DNA from: Vreelandella sulfidaeris
Lineage (GTDB): Bacteria > Pseudomonadota > Gammaproteobacteria > Pseudomonadales > Halomonadaceae
Direction of reading: 5' to 3'
Length of the DNA: 64,000 bases
Assembly: GCA_007182875.1 (NCBI GenBank)
Contig: AP019514.1
Span: 1-64,000 of the forward strand
Shown here: piece by piece, positions 32,278-43,439 of the stretch
How positions within the stretch are numbered: position 1 is the first letter of the stretch
How the letters are laid out: each line of letters begins with the position of its first letter
Made by a program: the position numbers and the translations under genes
Notes under the pieces: model-generated
The model's input: only the letters and a program-made list of their open reading frames with translations
Database searches by the model: none
What the model was told of the DNA's origin: nothing

Positions 32278-33505
32278 ATGCAAGGGTCTAGTCAAAAGCT
32301 GGAAGTACGCTGACCCACGACATTGTGATTGTGGGCGGTGGTCTAGTAGGCGCCAGCTTAGGCTGCGCTCTAGCACCGCTGATTGAGCGCTATGGCTGGC
32401 GCGTGGCGGTTATCGAGTCGGCACCGCTAACAGCGCAATCGCTGGAAAGCGCTTGGCAGCCCAGTTTTGATGCGCGGGCCAGCGCGATTGCAGAAGGTTC
32501 CGCCCAGCGTTTCCAACAATTGGGTGTTTGGGAGGCAATGCGTACAGAGGCTACTCCTATTAAGCGTATTCATATCAGTGAGCGTGGCCGCCTGGGAGCG
32601 ACACGTCTGAATGCTGCCGAGCTGGTGTCGCGGCGCTGGGGCACGTAATCCCCAATGCATGGATGGGCCGTGTCCTTCACCAACGGCTTGCCCAGCTATC
32701 GTTGGAGTGGCATTGCCCCGCGAAAGTTGAGCAGCTTACCCCCATAGCAGGTGGGCATCATTTGCAGCTTTCGGATGGTAGCCAGCTTACTGCCGGGTTA
32801 ACGGTACTGGCGGATGGAGGGCGATCAGGGCTCAAAGAGCAACTGGGCATTAGCAGCCGCCGGGAGTCTTATGAGCAAACGGCGCTTATCGCACACGTCG
32901 GCGTCAGCCAACCTCATAATGGGGTCGCTTACGAGCGCTTTACCGAACAAGGGCCAATGGCGCTATTACCGCTGCCGGGTCAAGCCATGGAGTTGATTTG
33001 GACACATCCAAGCGGCCGAGAAAAAGCACGCATGGCGCTGCCTGAACGTGAATTCCTGCTGCAACTCCAGCAAGCTTTTGGCGACCGGGCAGGGCGTTTT
33101 ACTCAGATAGGCGCTCGGCATGCTTATCCACTTTCGTTGGTAACGGCTGAAGAGCCGGTGCGCCCTGGGCTTGCGGTGTTAGGAAACGCCGCCCACGCCT
33201 TGCATCCGGTTGCAGGGCAAGGGTTTAATCTGGCCCTGCGCGGGGTAATGGATCTTGTCGAAGCATTGGAGCAAGGCGAACTGGCGAAGCGGCCGCTGGG
33301 TGATATGGTCACACTGCAAGCTTTTGAGAAGCAGCGCGCACGCGATCGCGCCAACGTGATTCGATTTAGCGATGGATTGGTGCGGCTCTTCGGACACTCT
33401 TTTCCACTGTTGCCCCATGCCCGCGCTGCAGGATTAATAGGCCTGAATCTTGTGGGGCCGCTGAGACGGGGGCTAGCTAGGCGCGCGATGGGCTTAGAAC
33501 GCTAA
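32278..33505 (+). CDS. ubiH: 2-octaprenyl-6-methoxyphenol hydroxylase UbiH (frameshifted)
   Basis: FAD monooxygenase of ubiquinone synthesis (ring hydroxylation). The ATG at 32278 has GGAGAAG upstream and needs one indel near 32304 to join HDIVIVGGGLVGASLG, the FAD dinucleotide fold. Motifs: SFDARASAIAEGSAQ, ADGGRSGLKEQLGI (the DG motif), and VLGNAAHALHPVAGQGFNLALRGV (the GD-type FAD motif). A second indel lies near 32635. About 409 residues. Between pepP and ubiI, the conserved order. Confidence 0.92.
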
Positions 33506-33538
33506 GCCTTTAACTCTCAGGTCACTAAAAGGAACGCT

Positions 33539-34857
33539 ATGCATACATCTACTGCGAAACCGCTGGTTGAGTGCTTCGAGGCGGTCATTGTGGGTGGCGG
33601 TATGGTGGGCACCGCACTCTGTGCGCTGTTAGCGCAGGCAGGCATGCAAGTGGCGTTGGTCGAGTCTCAATCGTCGCCGCTAAGCGTGGAAAAGACCACA
33701 AGCAAGCTGCCCGCCCCGCGCGTAAGTGCCTTAACGCCTGTCTCACAGCGCTTATTAGCCTATTTGGGGCTTGGCCCGCCATGCAGCAAGCTCGGGTAAC
33801 TCCCCTACCGAGGTATGCAGGTATGGGATGCCGAAGGCAGCGGTGAAATCGCTTTTTCTGCTGATGAGGCGGGTGTGGCAGAGCTCGGGCATATTGTAGA
33901 GAACTCGATCACGCTGGCCGCCTTGAACAGTCAAATCATTGATCAACCAAACGTCACCACCTTTTTGGCGTTCGTCTGCAGGCATTGCAGCGCGCGAACG
34001 GCCATGCTGCTGATGGCAATAGTGCTCGCGGCGATTGGTTGTTACTTGAAGACGGGCGCCAGTTACATGCGCCGCTAATAGTAGCAGCCGATGGTGCCCA
34101 TTCCACCCTTGCGCGAAATGGCGGGTATTGAGGTGGCTAGCGACGATATGCATCAGCACGCTGTGGTGACGACGGTGCGATGTGAGAAACCACATGGCAG
34201 TGCAGCACGGCAAGCATTTATTGACGGACGTCCGCTAGCATTTCTGCCGCTAACAGTCGAAGGCGACGATCATTACTGCTCAATCGTCTGGTCGACCACT
34301 GCCAAGCACGCCACTGAGCTGAGTGAATTGCCCCGTGAAGCCCTTGGGCAGGCGCTGGGGGAGGCGTTTGGTCATCGCCTGGGCGATGTAACCGTCTGTG
34401 ATAAAGCCCATCGTTTTCCGTTAGTGCAGCGCCATGCCCGCCACTATGTGCAGCCGCATTTCGCGCTGGTGGGGACGCTGCCCACAGCATTCATCCATTA
34501 GCTGGCCAGGGAGTGAATCTGGGGCTGATGGATGCGGCGGTGCTGGCTGAAGAGGTGATACACGCTTGGCAGCGCGGCGCGCCCTGGGGAGAACTAAGTA
34601 CCTTGAAGCGCTACGAGCGGCGGCGGCGCTTTGATAACAGCGCCATGCTGGGGCTAATGAAGGGGTTCAAAGTACTGTTTGGCAGCCATGACCCAGCGTT
34701 GACGCTGGTGCGTAACTTGGGCATGAGTGGCATGAATCAGGTGGTGCCATTGAAGCGCGTATTGATGCGGCAGGCGACTGGAGAGCGCGGCCGCCTGCCG
34801 CTTACTCTGCCGTTAAATCAGGCTGTTGCTAACGCCGCTGGCGATCCACCACATTAA
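33539..34857 (+). CDS. ubiI: UbiI/VisC-family ubiquinone hydroxylase (frameshifted)
   Basis: Second FAD monooxygenase of the UbiH/UbiF/VisC family, likely the C5 hydroxylase UbiI by its place after ubiH. The ATG at 33539 follows AAAAGGA. Motifs: FEAVIVGGGMVGTALCALL, LPAPRVSALTPVSQRLL, VAADGAHSTLREMAGI, and GDAAHSIHPLAGQGVNLGLMD (reconstructed across a frameshift near 34487). Other indels lie near 33785, 33965 and 34100. About 440 residues. UbiF cannot be fully excluded. Converges on ctpA with about 29 bases of overlap. Confidence 0.85.
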
Positions 34858-36145
34858 GTGCTTTAAGTAGATTGAGTGCTTCGCTGAGCTGGTAGTCATT
34901 GAGTAGCCGCTCGGCCATTTCCTGGCGATCACGGGGCGCCTGCTGGGCGCTTAAGTGGCCTTCAAGGTCGGCTTCGCGAATTTCACGGCGGCTTTCGGCC
35001 ACTTCTAAGCGGCCACGCACGACATCGACATCGGGCTCGATGCCTTGGGCCTGAATAGAGCGCCCGTTGGGAGTGTAATAGAGTGCTGTCGTAAGCTTCA
35101 GACCTTCGCCATTGCCTAGCGGCATAATCTGTTGCACTGATCCCTTACCAAAACTATCGGTACCCATAATCACGCCGCGCCGCTGATCCTGCAGCGCACC
35201 GGCGACAATTTCCGCCGCTGACGCACTGCCGCCGTTGATCAGTACTACCAGTGGGACATCGCCGGCGGGCGTGGTGGGCGAGGCTGAAAACGACATTTCA
35301 GTATCCGAGAGGCGCCCCTCGGTATACACGATTAAGCCTTCATCCAGGAACAGGTCGGCAATGCCGACGGCGGCTTGTAATACGCCGCCGGGATTATTAC
35401 GTAAATCGAGTATCAACCCTTCTAAAGGTTGTTCGCGAGCCATCAGCTCAAAGCGCTTCGCGAGCCTGTTCCGGTGTGCGCGACTGGAACTGACTAACAC
35501 GCAGGTAGCCATAACCGGGCTCGAGCAGCTCATGTTTAACGCTTTCGCTGCGAATAACCTCGCGGGTCAGAATAAATTCCCGCGGCGAGTCTTCGCCTGA
35601 ACGCAGCACGCTAATGCGTAGATCGGTGCCCGGCTCGCCGCGCATCAGGGTGACGGCTTCTTGCAAGGACATGTTGTCGGTTGGCGTGCCGTCAATGGCA
35701 ACGATAATATCGCGAGACAATAACCCGGCCCGCGAAGCAGGAGTATCATCAATCGGCGTAATGACCATCAACTGACCATTCTCCATTCCTACTTCGATAC
35801 CAATGCCGCCAAATTCGCCCTGGGTCGACTCACGTAGGCTTTGGTACTCTTCCTCATCCAAGTAGGCGGAGTGGGGGTCAAGCTCGCTCAACATGCCGCG
35901 CATGGCGTTACGTAGCAGTGTGCGATCATCGACTTCCTCTACGTAGGCACGCTTAATGCGCTCAAACACCTCTGCGAAGGTCTGAATATCTTCAAGGGGT
36001 AGTTCGTCAGAGACAGGGTCATCCACCACATCGCTACTGGCTGGTTGGGCAAGTAACGGTAGCGGGGCCGACAGTAAAACAATCGGAAGCAGGGTAGCCA
36101 AGAGGCGCTTGGCGGGGGTGATACCCCGGTAACAGATAGCGTCAT
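34829..36145 (-). CDS. ctpA: C-terminal processing peptidase, S41 family (frameshifted)
   Basis: Periplasmic serine protease that trims envelope proteins; near envC it may tune cell-wall hydrolase activity. The ATG at 36145 has GGAG upstream. After an indel near 36110 a signal peptide reads AKRLLATLLPIVLLSAPLPLLAQ. The PDZ domain spans roughly residues 95-180 (GGIGIEVGMENGQ, GLLSRDIIVAIDG). The catalytic part has LILDLRNNPGG, INGGSASAAEIVAGAL (nucleophile Ser) and DSFGKGSVQ (catalytic Lys). About 438 residues. Another indel lies near 35470. It follows gpmI-envC on the same strand. Confidence 0.9.
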
Positions 36146-36248
36146 GCAGACTCCGCAGGCGTTAGGTGACGCCGTTGCGCGCCACCTTGAGATATTAGTT
36201 GAAATAACAATAACAGCTGAGACATCTATAGTAGTGCAGCTTATCCCG

Positions 36249-37389
36249 TCAACGACGCGCAATCCAACGCTGGGGGTTAATTGGTTCACCGCCACGGCGC
36301 ACTTCAAAATAGAGCGCTGCACGGGTCTGGCCACCACTGACACCGACACGACCGATTTCATCACCTCGGCTGACCTGCTGCCCCGGCCTGGCGCTAAACT
36401 GCTGCAGGTGGGCATGCAGCGTCATGATCTGGTCGCCATGGTCAATAATAAGTAGATTACCAAACCCTCGCATCCAGTCGGCAAATACCACGCGGCCAGT
36501 ATGAACAGCGTTGACTGGGGTGCCTGCGCTGGCTTGAATCACAATACCGTTATAGTGCACGCCATCACGGTGGTGAAAACTACTACTGATGGAGCCTTGT
36601 ACCGGCCAAGGTAAATCACCTTGGGTACTGACAATATGCGTAGTAGGCGTAGGTTCGGCAAGTTTTGCCATCTCCGCCTGGATATTGCGCAGCACCCGTT
36701 CGGCTTCTTCGCGGCTTTGATTGAGGTCGGCCAGCCTCTCCCTCTTCGCTGCCGTAGCGGTCATCCAGGTTAGAAACAACGCCACGCCGTTCGGTCGTGC
36801 GCTCGGCAAGCAGCGCACTTTGCTTTTCTAACTCGTCGGCCAACGTATCGAGGCGGGCCTGTCGCTCGCTTAGCTCTTTCTGGGTATCGGCGAGCGCCGT
36901 ATCGAGGCGGGCGATAGCATTTAAGCGGCGATTGCGCGCTTCCGTTAGCCGATTCATATACGCCTGCATACGATCAAGCTCGGACGGGTCACCCTGGTTA
37001 AGCAGCAGTTTGAGCTGCGGGGTTGGGCCTAGTCGGTAAAGTGCTGAAAGCTGTTGGCCTAACGCGGCATACTGATCATCGCGTTCACTCTCGCCGGTCG
37101 CGGTGCTGGCGTAGCTGGGTCGTTTCATCATTTAGCTGGCGGCGTTCAGCTTGCAACGTGTCTAAGCGCTGATGCGTCTCAGCAAGTTCGGTTTCGACCT
37201 GCTGAAGCTCGCGTTCGGCGTCATCGCGAGCTTGGCCGGTGGCACTGAGGCGCTGGGCGACAGACTCGATCTCCCGGCCAATCGCATCCAACTGCTGGCG
37301 CGCCGCTCCTTCATCCTGTTGGGCGATACCGCTGGCGCATAAACGAGCGCCAGCAGGAGTACCCCTGCCACATGCCAGCAAATGCGCAT
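36249..37389 (-). CDS. envC: Murein hydrolase activator EnvC (frameshifted)
   Basis: Periplasmic activator of amidases during cell division. The ATG at 37389 overlaps the gpmI stop (TAATG). The signal peptide starts [18 protein letters not shown]. Two long coiled-coil regions follow (Gln/Glu/Arg-rich, about residues 30-250), then a degenerate M23 LytM domain: GSISSSFHHRDGVHYNGIVIQ, GFGNLLIIDHGDQIMTLHAHLQ, ALYFEVRRGGEPINPQRWI. Corrected length is about 380 residues. Indels lie near 37350, 37130 and 36755. Confidence 0.9.
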
Positions 37390-38952
37390 TATTTAAAGTG
37401 AATCAATGATTTTCCAGTCATCGCCTCGGGCTGTTGCTGATCCATCATGGCCAGCAGGGTGGGCGCTAGGTCGCATAGTTTGCCTTCCTCAAGCGTGGCA
37501 GGGCGTTCACCGGCGTAATAAGCGGCACCACAAAGGTGGTGTGGGCGGTTTGCGGTGCGCCGGTTTCGGGATGAACCATTTGTTCAGCATTGCCGTGGTC
37601 GGCGGTAATCAAGCAGGCGCCACCCGCACGTTCGATGGCTTCAACGACACGACCCACGCAGGTATCGACGGTTTCAATGGCTTTTACCGCCGCGTCAAAG
37701 TCCCCGGTATGGCCGACCATATCGCCGTTGGCGTAGTTGCACACGATCAGATCGAAGCGGTCGTCATCAATGGCCTCTACCAGTTTGTCGGTGATCTCAA
37801 AGGCACTCATTTCAGGCTTTTCATCGTAAGTACGCACATCACGTGGCGAGGGCACCAGAATCCGCTCTTCGCCTTCGTACTCAGCTTCATTACCGCCTGA
37901 AAAGAAAAACGTCACGTGGGGGTACTTCTCGGTTTCGGCAATACGTAGCTGTTTCAAGCCGCGCTTGGCGACGACTTCCCCCAGAGTGTCGTTGAGATCC
38001 GACGGTGGGAAGGCGGCAGGCGCAGGAATGTCAGCGGCGTACTGGGTCATCATTACCAGCCCTTTACCGGCAAGCTTGGGGCATGCCCGCCGCTCAAAGC
38101 CGTTGAAATCCGGCTCGACCAAGGCACGTGTTAACTCACGGGCGCGGTCAGAGCGGAAATTAAGAAAAATTGCGGCGTCGCCATCCTGCAGGGTGATCGG
38201 GTCTTCACCAAGCGGTATGCTGCTGGCTGCCACGAATTCGTCGGTTTCGCCGCGCTGGTAAGCGTCGCGTAGCGCGGTTTCTGCGCTGGTGGCGTAGTGC
38301 TCCGCCTGGCCATCGGTTAGCAGCCGATACGCTTGTTCAACCCGCTCCCAGCGGTTGTCGCGATCCATGGCGTAAAAGCGCCCGATAATCGAGGCAACAA
38401 AGCCATTATCAGCGCCCACCAGTTCAGCTAGGCGAGCATTGGCCCGCTCTATCGATGAAAGGGCGCTTTGCGGCGGCATATCGCGACCATCGAGAAAGGC
38501 ATGAATAAAAATACGCTGGGCACCGCGGCGTGCGGCCAGTTCGGCCATGGCTATAAAGTGGTCTTCATGGCTGTGGACGCCGCCGGGGAGAGCAGGCCAA
38601 TCAGATGTACCGGCTTGCCGTTGGCGACGGCTTCATCAATCGGCTGGGTAAGATTTTCATTGATATCCAGGTCGCCGTCTTCAATCGCTTTGCTGATGCG
38701 GGTGAAGTCCTGATATACGATACGCCCGGCACCAATATTCATATGCCCAACTTCCGAGTTACCCATTTGGCCTTCGGGGAGACCTACGTTCAGGCCATCG
38801 GTATGAACGAAGGTGTGCGGGCGGTTTTCCCACAATTTATCCAACACCGGTTTATGGGCAGCAGCGACGGCATTATGGGCGCCATCGGGGTTGTGGCCGT
38901 AGCCATCGAGAATAATCAGCGCCACGGGGCGCGGGGTACGTGACGTATCCAT
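37389..38952 (-). CDS. gpmI: Phosphoglycerate mutase, cofactor-independent (frameshifted)
   Basis: Dimanganese enzyme interconverting 3- and 2-phosphoglycerate. The ATG at 38952 ([20 protein letters not shown]) has GAGG upstream. Motifs: metal-binding [26 protein letters not shown] (nucleophile Ser), [24 protein letters not shown] and [12 protein letters not shown]. Corrected length is about 520 residues. Indels lie near 38553 and 37505; after the last one the end is [19 protein letters not shown] plus a short tail, with the stop overlapping envC. The gpmI-envC-ctpA order is conserved in gammaproteobacteria. Confidence 0.94.
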
Positions 38953-39318
38953 AAAAAACCTCGTTAAGATTGGCAAACCGAGCGACGCGAACATTCGGGG
39001 TCGCGACGGGCGCACGCTTGGGGCATCATAACGCAGGCAACTGCCAGGCGTCATGATTCAGGAGCCTGTCCGGCTTAACCCTGATCTACTGCGAATCCCG
39101 GTATTTTGGCCATCTTTAGTCGATCGATTTCGTTAAATAGCGCGCTATTCGCCCTCAATCGATCGGTAAATTTGGCTCAAAATCCGTGCTTCTCGCGACG
39201 ATCGGCTGGCCGGACAGGCTCCGAGGCCTGCGCGGGAAGCTATCTGACGTGTATACTTGTCGCGTTTTGGCAGCGGTTAGGCCGCTTTTTCTGCATTGAC
39301 CAAGAGATTGTGTTCGCG
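38953..39318. other. Intergenic region between gpmI and the rhodanese gene
   Basis: A 366-base gap between divergent genes. It must hold both promoters. TATACT at 39252-39257 is a candidate -10 for the plus strand, without a clear -35. I see no open frame of merit, repeat or RNA gene here. Confidence 0.4.
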
Positions 39319-39741
39319 ATGATCGATCAGGTATTCGAATTCGTACAGAACCACCCCCTGCTAGTCGGGGCATTTTTGCTGGTGCTAATCGCGTGGATTA
39401 TTTATGAAACGCGCAGCGCCTCTACAAATGCACTGAATGCCTCGCAGGCCACTCAGCTTATTAACCGCGAAGATGCGGTGGTGCTGGACATCCGTGAAAG
39501 CAAAGACTTCAAAGCCGGGCATATCGCGGGGGCACGCAATATTCCGCAGAGCAACCTCGATAGCCGCATGAACGAACTGGATAAAGTGAAAGCCCAGCCG
39601 ATCATCGTGGTATGCAAGCACGGCCAAAGTTCTGGCGCGGCACAGGCCAAGCTCACCAAAGCAGGCTTTGAACGTGCTTACAAGCTGAGAGGCGGTATGG
39701 CGCAGTGGCAAGGCGATGGCCTTCCGGTGGTTAAGAAGTAA
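39319..39741 (+). CDS. Membrane-anchored rhodanese-domain protein (YibN-like)
   Basis: Intact 140-residue protein. An N-terminal membrane segment (about residues 13-30, LLVGAFLLVLIAWIIY) is followed by one rhodanese domain with VVLDIRESKDFKAGHI and the active-site loop VVCKHGQSSG, where Cys is the persulfide-carrying residue. The same order, gpmI (divergent), rhodanese, secB, is common in gammaproteobacteria. Precise role unknown; probably sulfur transfer at the inner membrane. Confidence 0.9.
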   Translation: MIDQVFEFVQNHPLLVGAFLLVLIAWIIYETRSASTNALNASQATQLINREDAVVLDIRESKDFKAGHIAGARNIPQSNLDSRMNELDKVKAQPIIVVCKHGQSSGAAQAKLTKAGFERAYKLRGGMAQWQGDGLPVVKK

Positions 39742-39782
39742 GCGACGTTACTTTTATTTAATCAACAATCAGGAGTTTTATC

Positions 39783-40283
39783 ATGGCGGAAGATAACAAT
39801 ACCCCACAGGCCGGTGCCGCAACGGATGAAAAGCCGCAGCTGAAGTTTTCGCTGCAGCGTATTTATGTAAAAGATATTTCGTTTGAAGCGCCGAATTCGC
39901 CTTCGGTATTTAAGCAGGCGTTCAAACCCAAGGTGAACCTGGATCTGAATACCACCAGCACCAAGATTGCCGATGACCAGTACGAAGTCGTGGTCAAAGT
40001 GACCGCTCAGGTGAACGACAACGAAACCGGCACAACGTCTTTCCTGGCCGAAGTTGAGCAGGCCGGCCTGTTCCGCATTGCGGGTATCGAAGGCGCACAA
40101 CTGGATCAAACGCTAGGTGCCTTCTGCCCTAACCTGCTGTTCCCTTATGCCCGCGAGTGCGTAGATAACCTGGTCAACCGTGGTGGTTTCCCGCCGCTAA
40201 TGCTGGCGCCGGTTAACTTCGAAGCGATGTACGCCCAGCGTAAGCAGCGTGAAGCCAAGCAAGCCGAAGAGAACACCCACTAA
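39783..40283 (+). CDS. secB: Protein-export chaperone SecB
   Basis: Intact 166-residue cytosolic chaperone that keeps precursors unfolded and hands them to SecA. AGGAG lies upstream of the ATG at 39783. Family stretches: FSLQRIYVKDISFEAPNSP, YEVVVKVTAQ, EVEQAGLFRIAG, FCPNLLFPYARE and GGFPPLMLAPVNFEAMY. The acidic N-terminus is typical of halophile orthologues. Four bases separate it from rsmE, suggesting co-transcription. Confidence 0.96.
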   Translation: MAEDNNTPQAGAATDEKPQLKFSLQRIYVKDISFEAPNSPSVFKQAFKPKVNLDLNTTSTKIADDQYEVVVKVTAQVNDNETGTTSFLAEVEQAGLFRIAGIEGAQLDQTLGAFCPNLLFPYARECVDNLVNRGGFPPLMLAPVNFEAMYAQRKQREAKQAEENTH

Positions 40284-40286
40284 GCG

Positions 40287-41061
40287 ATGTCGGAAACCAT
40301 GCAAGCACCGCCAGCTGCTGATTGGTACGCCCAGCATGGCAAAATGCCACGCCTCTATGTGCCTGCTGATTTTGTGGCAGGTGGGGAGCTGGCACTGCCG
40401 GAAGGGCCGGCTCGTCATGTCACCCGTGTATTGCGCATGGGGAAGGCGCGCCGCTGGTGCTATTTGACGGCCAAGGTCTTGAGGCAGGGGTGCGCTTGGT
40501 GGACGTTAGCCGCAAGCAGACGCTAGCGCGGGTCGAAGCGGTGTGGTCGGGTAGTGGTGAATCGCCACTGTCCGTCCATTTAGGCCAAGCCATCTCTAAA
40601 GGCGACCGAATGGATTACGCCATTCAAAAAGCCGTCGAGTTGGGTGTTGCGGCCATTACACCGCTTTACACCGAGCGTGGCGATGTGAGATTGAAAGGCG
40701 ACCGTGAAGATAAAAGCTGGCCCACTGGCAGGCGGTGGCTGCCAGCGCCTGCGAGCAAAGCGGGCGAGCGGTAGTGCCGCCAGTGCATCCGGCTATGGCA
40801 CTTCAAGCATGGCTTGCAGAGCGACGGGAGCCGCTGCGCTTGATGCTGCATCTAGCGACTGGTAATGCGTTTGATCGCCAAGAGCGACCAGCGTCAGTAG
40901 CGCTGCTGATTGGTCCGGAAGGCGGTTTAAGCGAGAGTGATATCGCGGCTGCCCACACCGCTGACTTTACGCCGCTGACACTCGGTCCACGGGTGTTGCG
41001 TACGGAGACGGCACCAATAGTGGCGCTTTCCCTGCTACAGCATTACTTTGGCGATTTGTAA
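40287..41061 (+). CDS. rsmE: 16S rRNA (uracil-1498-N3)-methyltransferase RsmE (frameshifted)
   Basis: SPOUT-class methyltransferase that modifies U1498 of 16S rRNA. The ATG at 40287 lies just after secB. N-terminal PUA-like region: PRLYVPADF and ARHVTRVLRMGKG. Catalytic knot: LLIGPEGGLSESDI and LGPRVLRTETAPIVALSLLQ. Corrected length is about 259 residues. Indels lie near 40442 and 40718. The stop at 41061 is 25 bases from the end of the convergent hypothetical gene. Confidence 0.93.
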
Positions 41062-41086
41062 GTACTTACTACCCATCAAGGCCCTA

Positions 41087-41649
41087 TCAAACTGATTTTT
41101 CCCTTCCTTCGTTTGCCCCTGAACTCTGTGTCGCTGGTGCCTGTCCATTTCGATATGCCTGCTGAAGCCCCTTAAGCACGATGGGCTTAAGCATGGGTAG
41201 CGTTTCGCCCGATAACCCACTGATCACCGTTAAACGGAGGTGTCGGCCACGTGCGTAGCCTAGCCAGCAGGGCAGCCATATCGGTACGGGCGGGCTATCC
41301 AGCACCTGGGTTCGCCAGTGGCGCGGAGTGGCTATGCGTTCCCATAGCCACATTCTGTCCAACGCTTTTGGCGTTGGTGGTGAACCGTTATCAATTTTAA
41401 CGCCTGCACTGGGCTTTTCTTTTGAGCGGGCAGTTCTGCACCCACCAACAGCAGTGCGCGGCGCATTTCCTGAACAGAGAGTAACCACGCCCCTGGCTCA
41501 TCATCAGCCATGCCCAAGCCAGCGGCCCACAGGCGAACCCAGGCAGGTTCGCAAGCGTGAGCCCCTAGGCGTTGTAGTCGCTTTTGAGCGGCGGTCACAT
41601 CAATCTGCCGGGCTAGCGTTAAGCACTCAACCATTCGCCCACCACTCAT
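41087..41649 (-). CDS. Hypothetical protein after the SSS transporter (one frameshift)
   Basis: About 187 residues after joining two frames near 41398 (one A missing from an A run). The N-terminal half is helical and Leu/Ala-rich (TAAQKRLQRLGAHACEPAWV, LLSVQEMRRALLLVG). The C-terminal half has WLPCWLGYARGRHLRLTVIS. No signal peptide or membrane span is visible. The ATG at 41649 lies inside the 3' end of the transporter gene (23-base overlap); another in-frame ATG is at 41634. The overlap suggests co-expression with the transporter. I do not recognise the family. Confidence 0.65.
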
Positions 41650-43268
41650 TCGCCCAACCCTGTAGAAGCGCTAACATGCCCAGCATGATGCAAAACCAAA
41701 TAAATAAGCCGATACAGCGTCTGCGCGTCAGGCGGGCCTCTTTGCCAATCACCTGGGCGTTATTAGCTCGTGCTGCCAGCACGGCCTGCATGTCCGGTGC
41801 GGCTTCCGCCATCATCACATCGCTTAACTGTTCTTGGCTGGGTGCGGGAGCCGTAAGGCTAACGAGATAGCCAACGCTCATCGATACTGCCACCCCGACC
41901 GTGTTGTTATACAGCCAGGAGATATCGAGGAATACTGACACTGCCCACACGGCACACATACCGACAATGAGCCCCGCCATCGCGCCGCGCGCATTGGTGC
42001 GGTGGCTGAGAATAGCCAGCAGGAAGGTGCCGAGCAGAGCGCCGTAGAACCATGAGCCGATTTGGTTGACCGCTTCGATCACGGGGCCCAGGTTGCCTGC
42101 AAAAAAAGCAAACAGCGTGGCATAGAGCCCCCAGAAAATGGTGGCCATTCGTGATGCTTTCAGATAGTGAGCATCGCTGGCGTTGGGTTTGATATAGCGG
42201 CTATAAAAGTCACGAACGGTCACTGCTGAGAGTGAATTTAGCGCTGAGTCGAGGCTCGACATGGCCGCGGCAAATACCCCGGCAATCACCAAACCGGCCA
42301 TGCCCGAGGGAAAGGCGTTGACGACATAGCGTGGCAGCAGCTCGTTGAGATCCTCGGGAGGCGTTAGCCCGTGCTGTTGGTAGTAGGTCGCCAAGATGAT
42401 GCCAATGAATAGAAACAGCAGCATTTGCGGAATCAACAGATAGCCACCGATCAGCAACGAGCGCTGGGCATCGAGCACCGAGGGGCTGGAGAGCACTCGC
42501 TGGATTTGGCTCTGATCGGTGCCGAAGTAGGCCACATGAAGAAAAAAACCGCCGAACAGGCCTGCCCATAGCGAATAGGTCACGCTGGGGTCAAAGGATA
42601 AATCGATGGCATCAAACATCCCGCTGGCCGCGCCGAAGTCGAAGACATCGCCCCAACCGCCGGGTAGGCTGGTCACTAAAAAGAAGATGCTGAACAGTGC
42701 GCCAAGCCAGAGCACGAACATTTGCAACACGTCGGTCCAAATTACCGCACTGATACCGCCCATTACGGTATAGCTGATCGCCAGTACCGCCATGATGATA
42801 ATAGTGAGGTTGACGCTCCAGCCGGTCACGACCGTAAGCACCAACGCTGGCGCGTAAAGCACCACCCCAGTGGCGAGGCCGCGGGCAATCAGAAACAGCA
42901 GGGCGGTTAATGTGCGCGTTGCCGGGCCGAAACGACGCTCTAGCAGTTCGTAAATACTGTAGATGCCCGCGCGGTGGAAAATAGGTACCAACACCAAAAT
43001 CAACACGATCATGGCCAAGGGCACATTGATAAACGTTACCAGGCGTTCAAGGCCGCCCTCGAAGCCCCAGCCAGGCGCCCCGATAAAGGTGATGGCGCTG
43101 GCTTGGTCGCCATGACCGACAGGCCAATGGCCCAGCCGGGAATTTTGCGACCGCCTAGAAAATAGTCCTCAGGGTTATGCTGATCTTTACCGAATCGTGA
43201 ACCAATCCAGGCGATTAAGCTGATGTAACCAATCAACACTACCGTATCAAAAGCGTGAACCCTTCCAT
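41627..43268 (-). CDS. Sodium:solute symporter (SSS family, frameshifted)
   Basis: Sodium-coupled importer with about 13 membrane segments. The ATG at 43268 has AGGAGCG upstream. The family signature region reads PEDYFLGGRKIPGWAIGLSVMAT, then QASAITFIGAPG after correction. Later landmarks are YSIYELLERRFG, TDQSQIQRVLSS and the sodium-site helix GVFAAAMSSLDSALNS. Corrected length is about 546 residues. Indels lie near 43250, 43105 and 43030. The substrate cannot be assigned; it is not clearly PutP or PanF. Confidence 0.85.
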
Positions 43269-43439
43269 GTTCGCTCCTATACGCCTAATTTGGGCTAGTG
43301 TTTTGATAGTAGCAGGTTGTGCGTTGTTTGCTTTCGCATGAGCCTTAAGCGTTTTTCGCCACTGAAACGACAACTCGCTTTGCCCTGCGTGTGCCAGACA
43401 CACATAATGGTGTTCTATATTTCTTGAAGGACGACAGCC

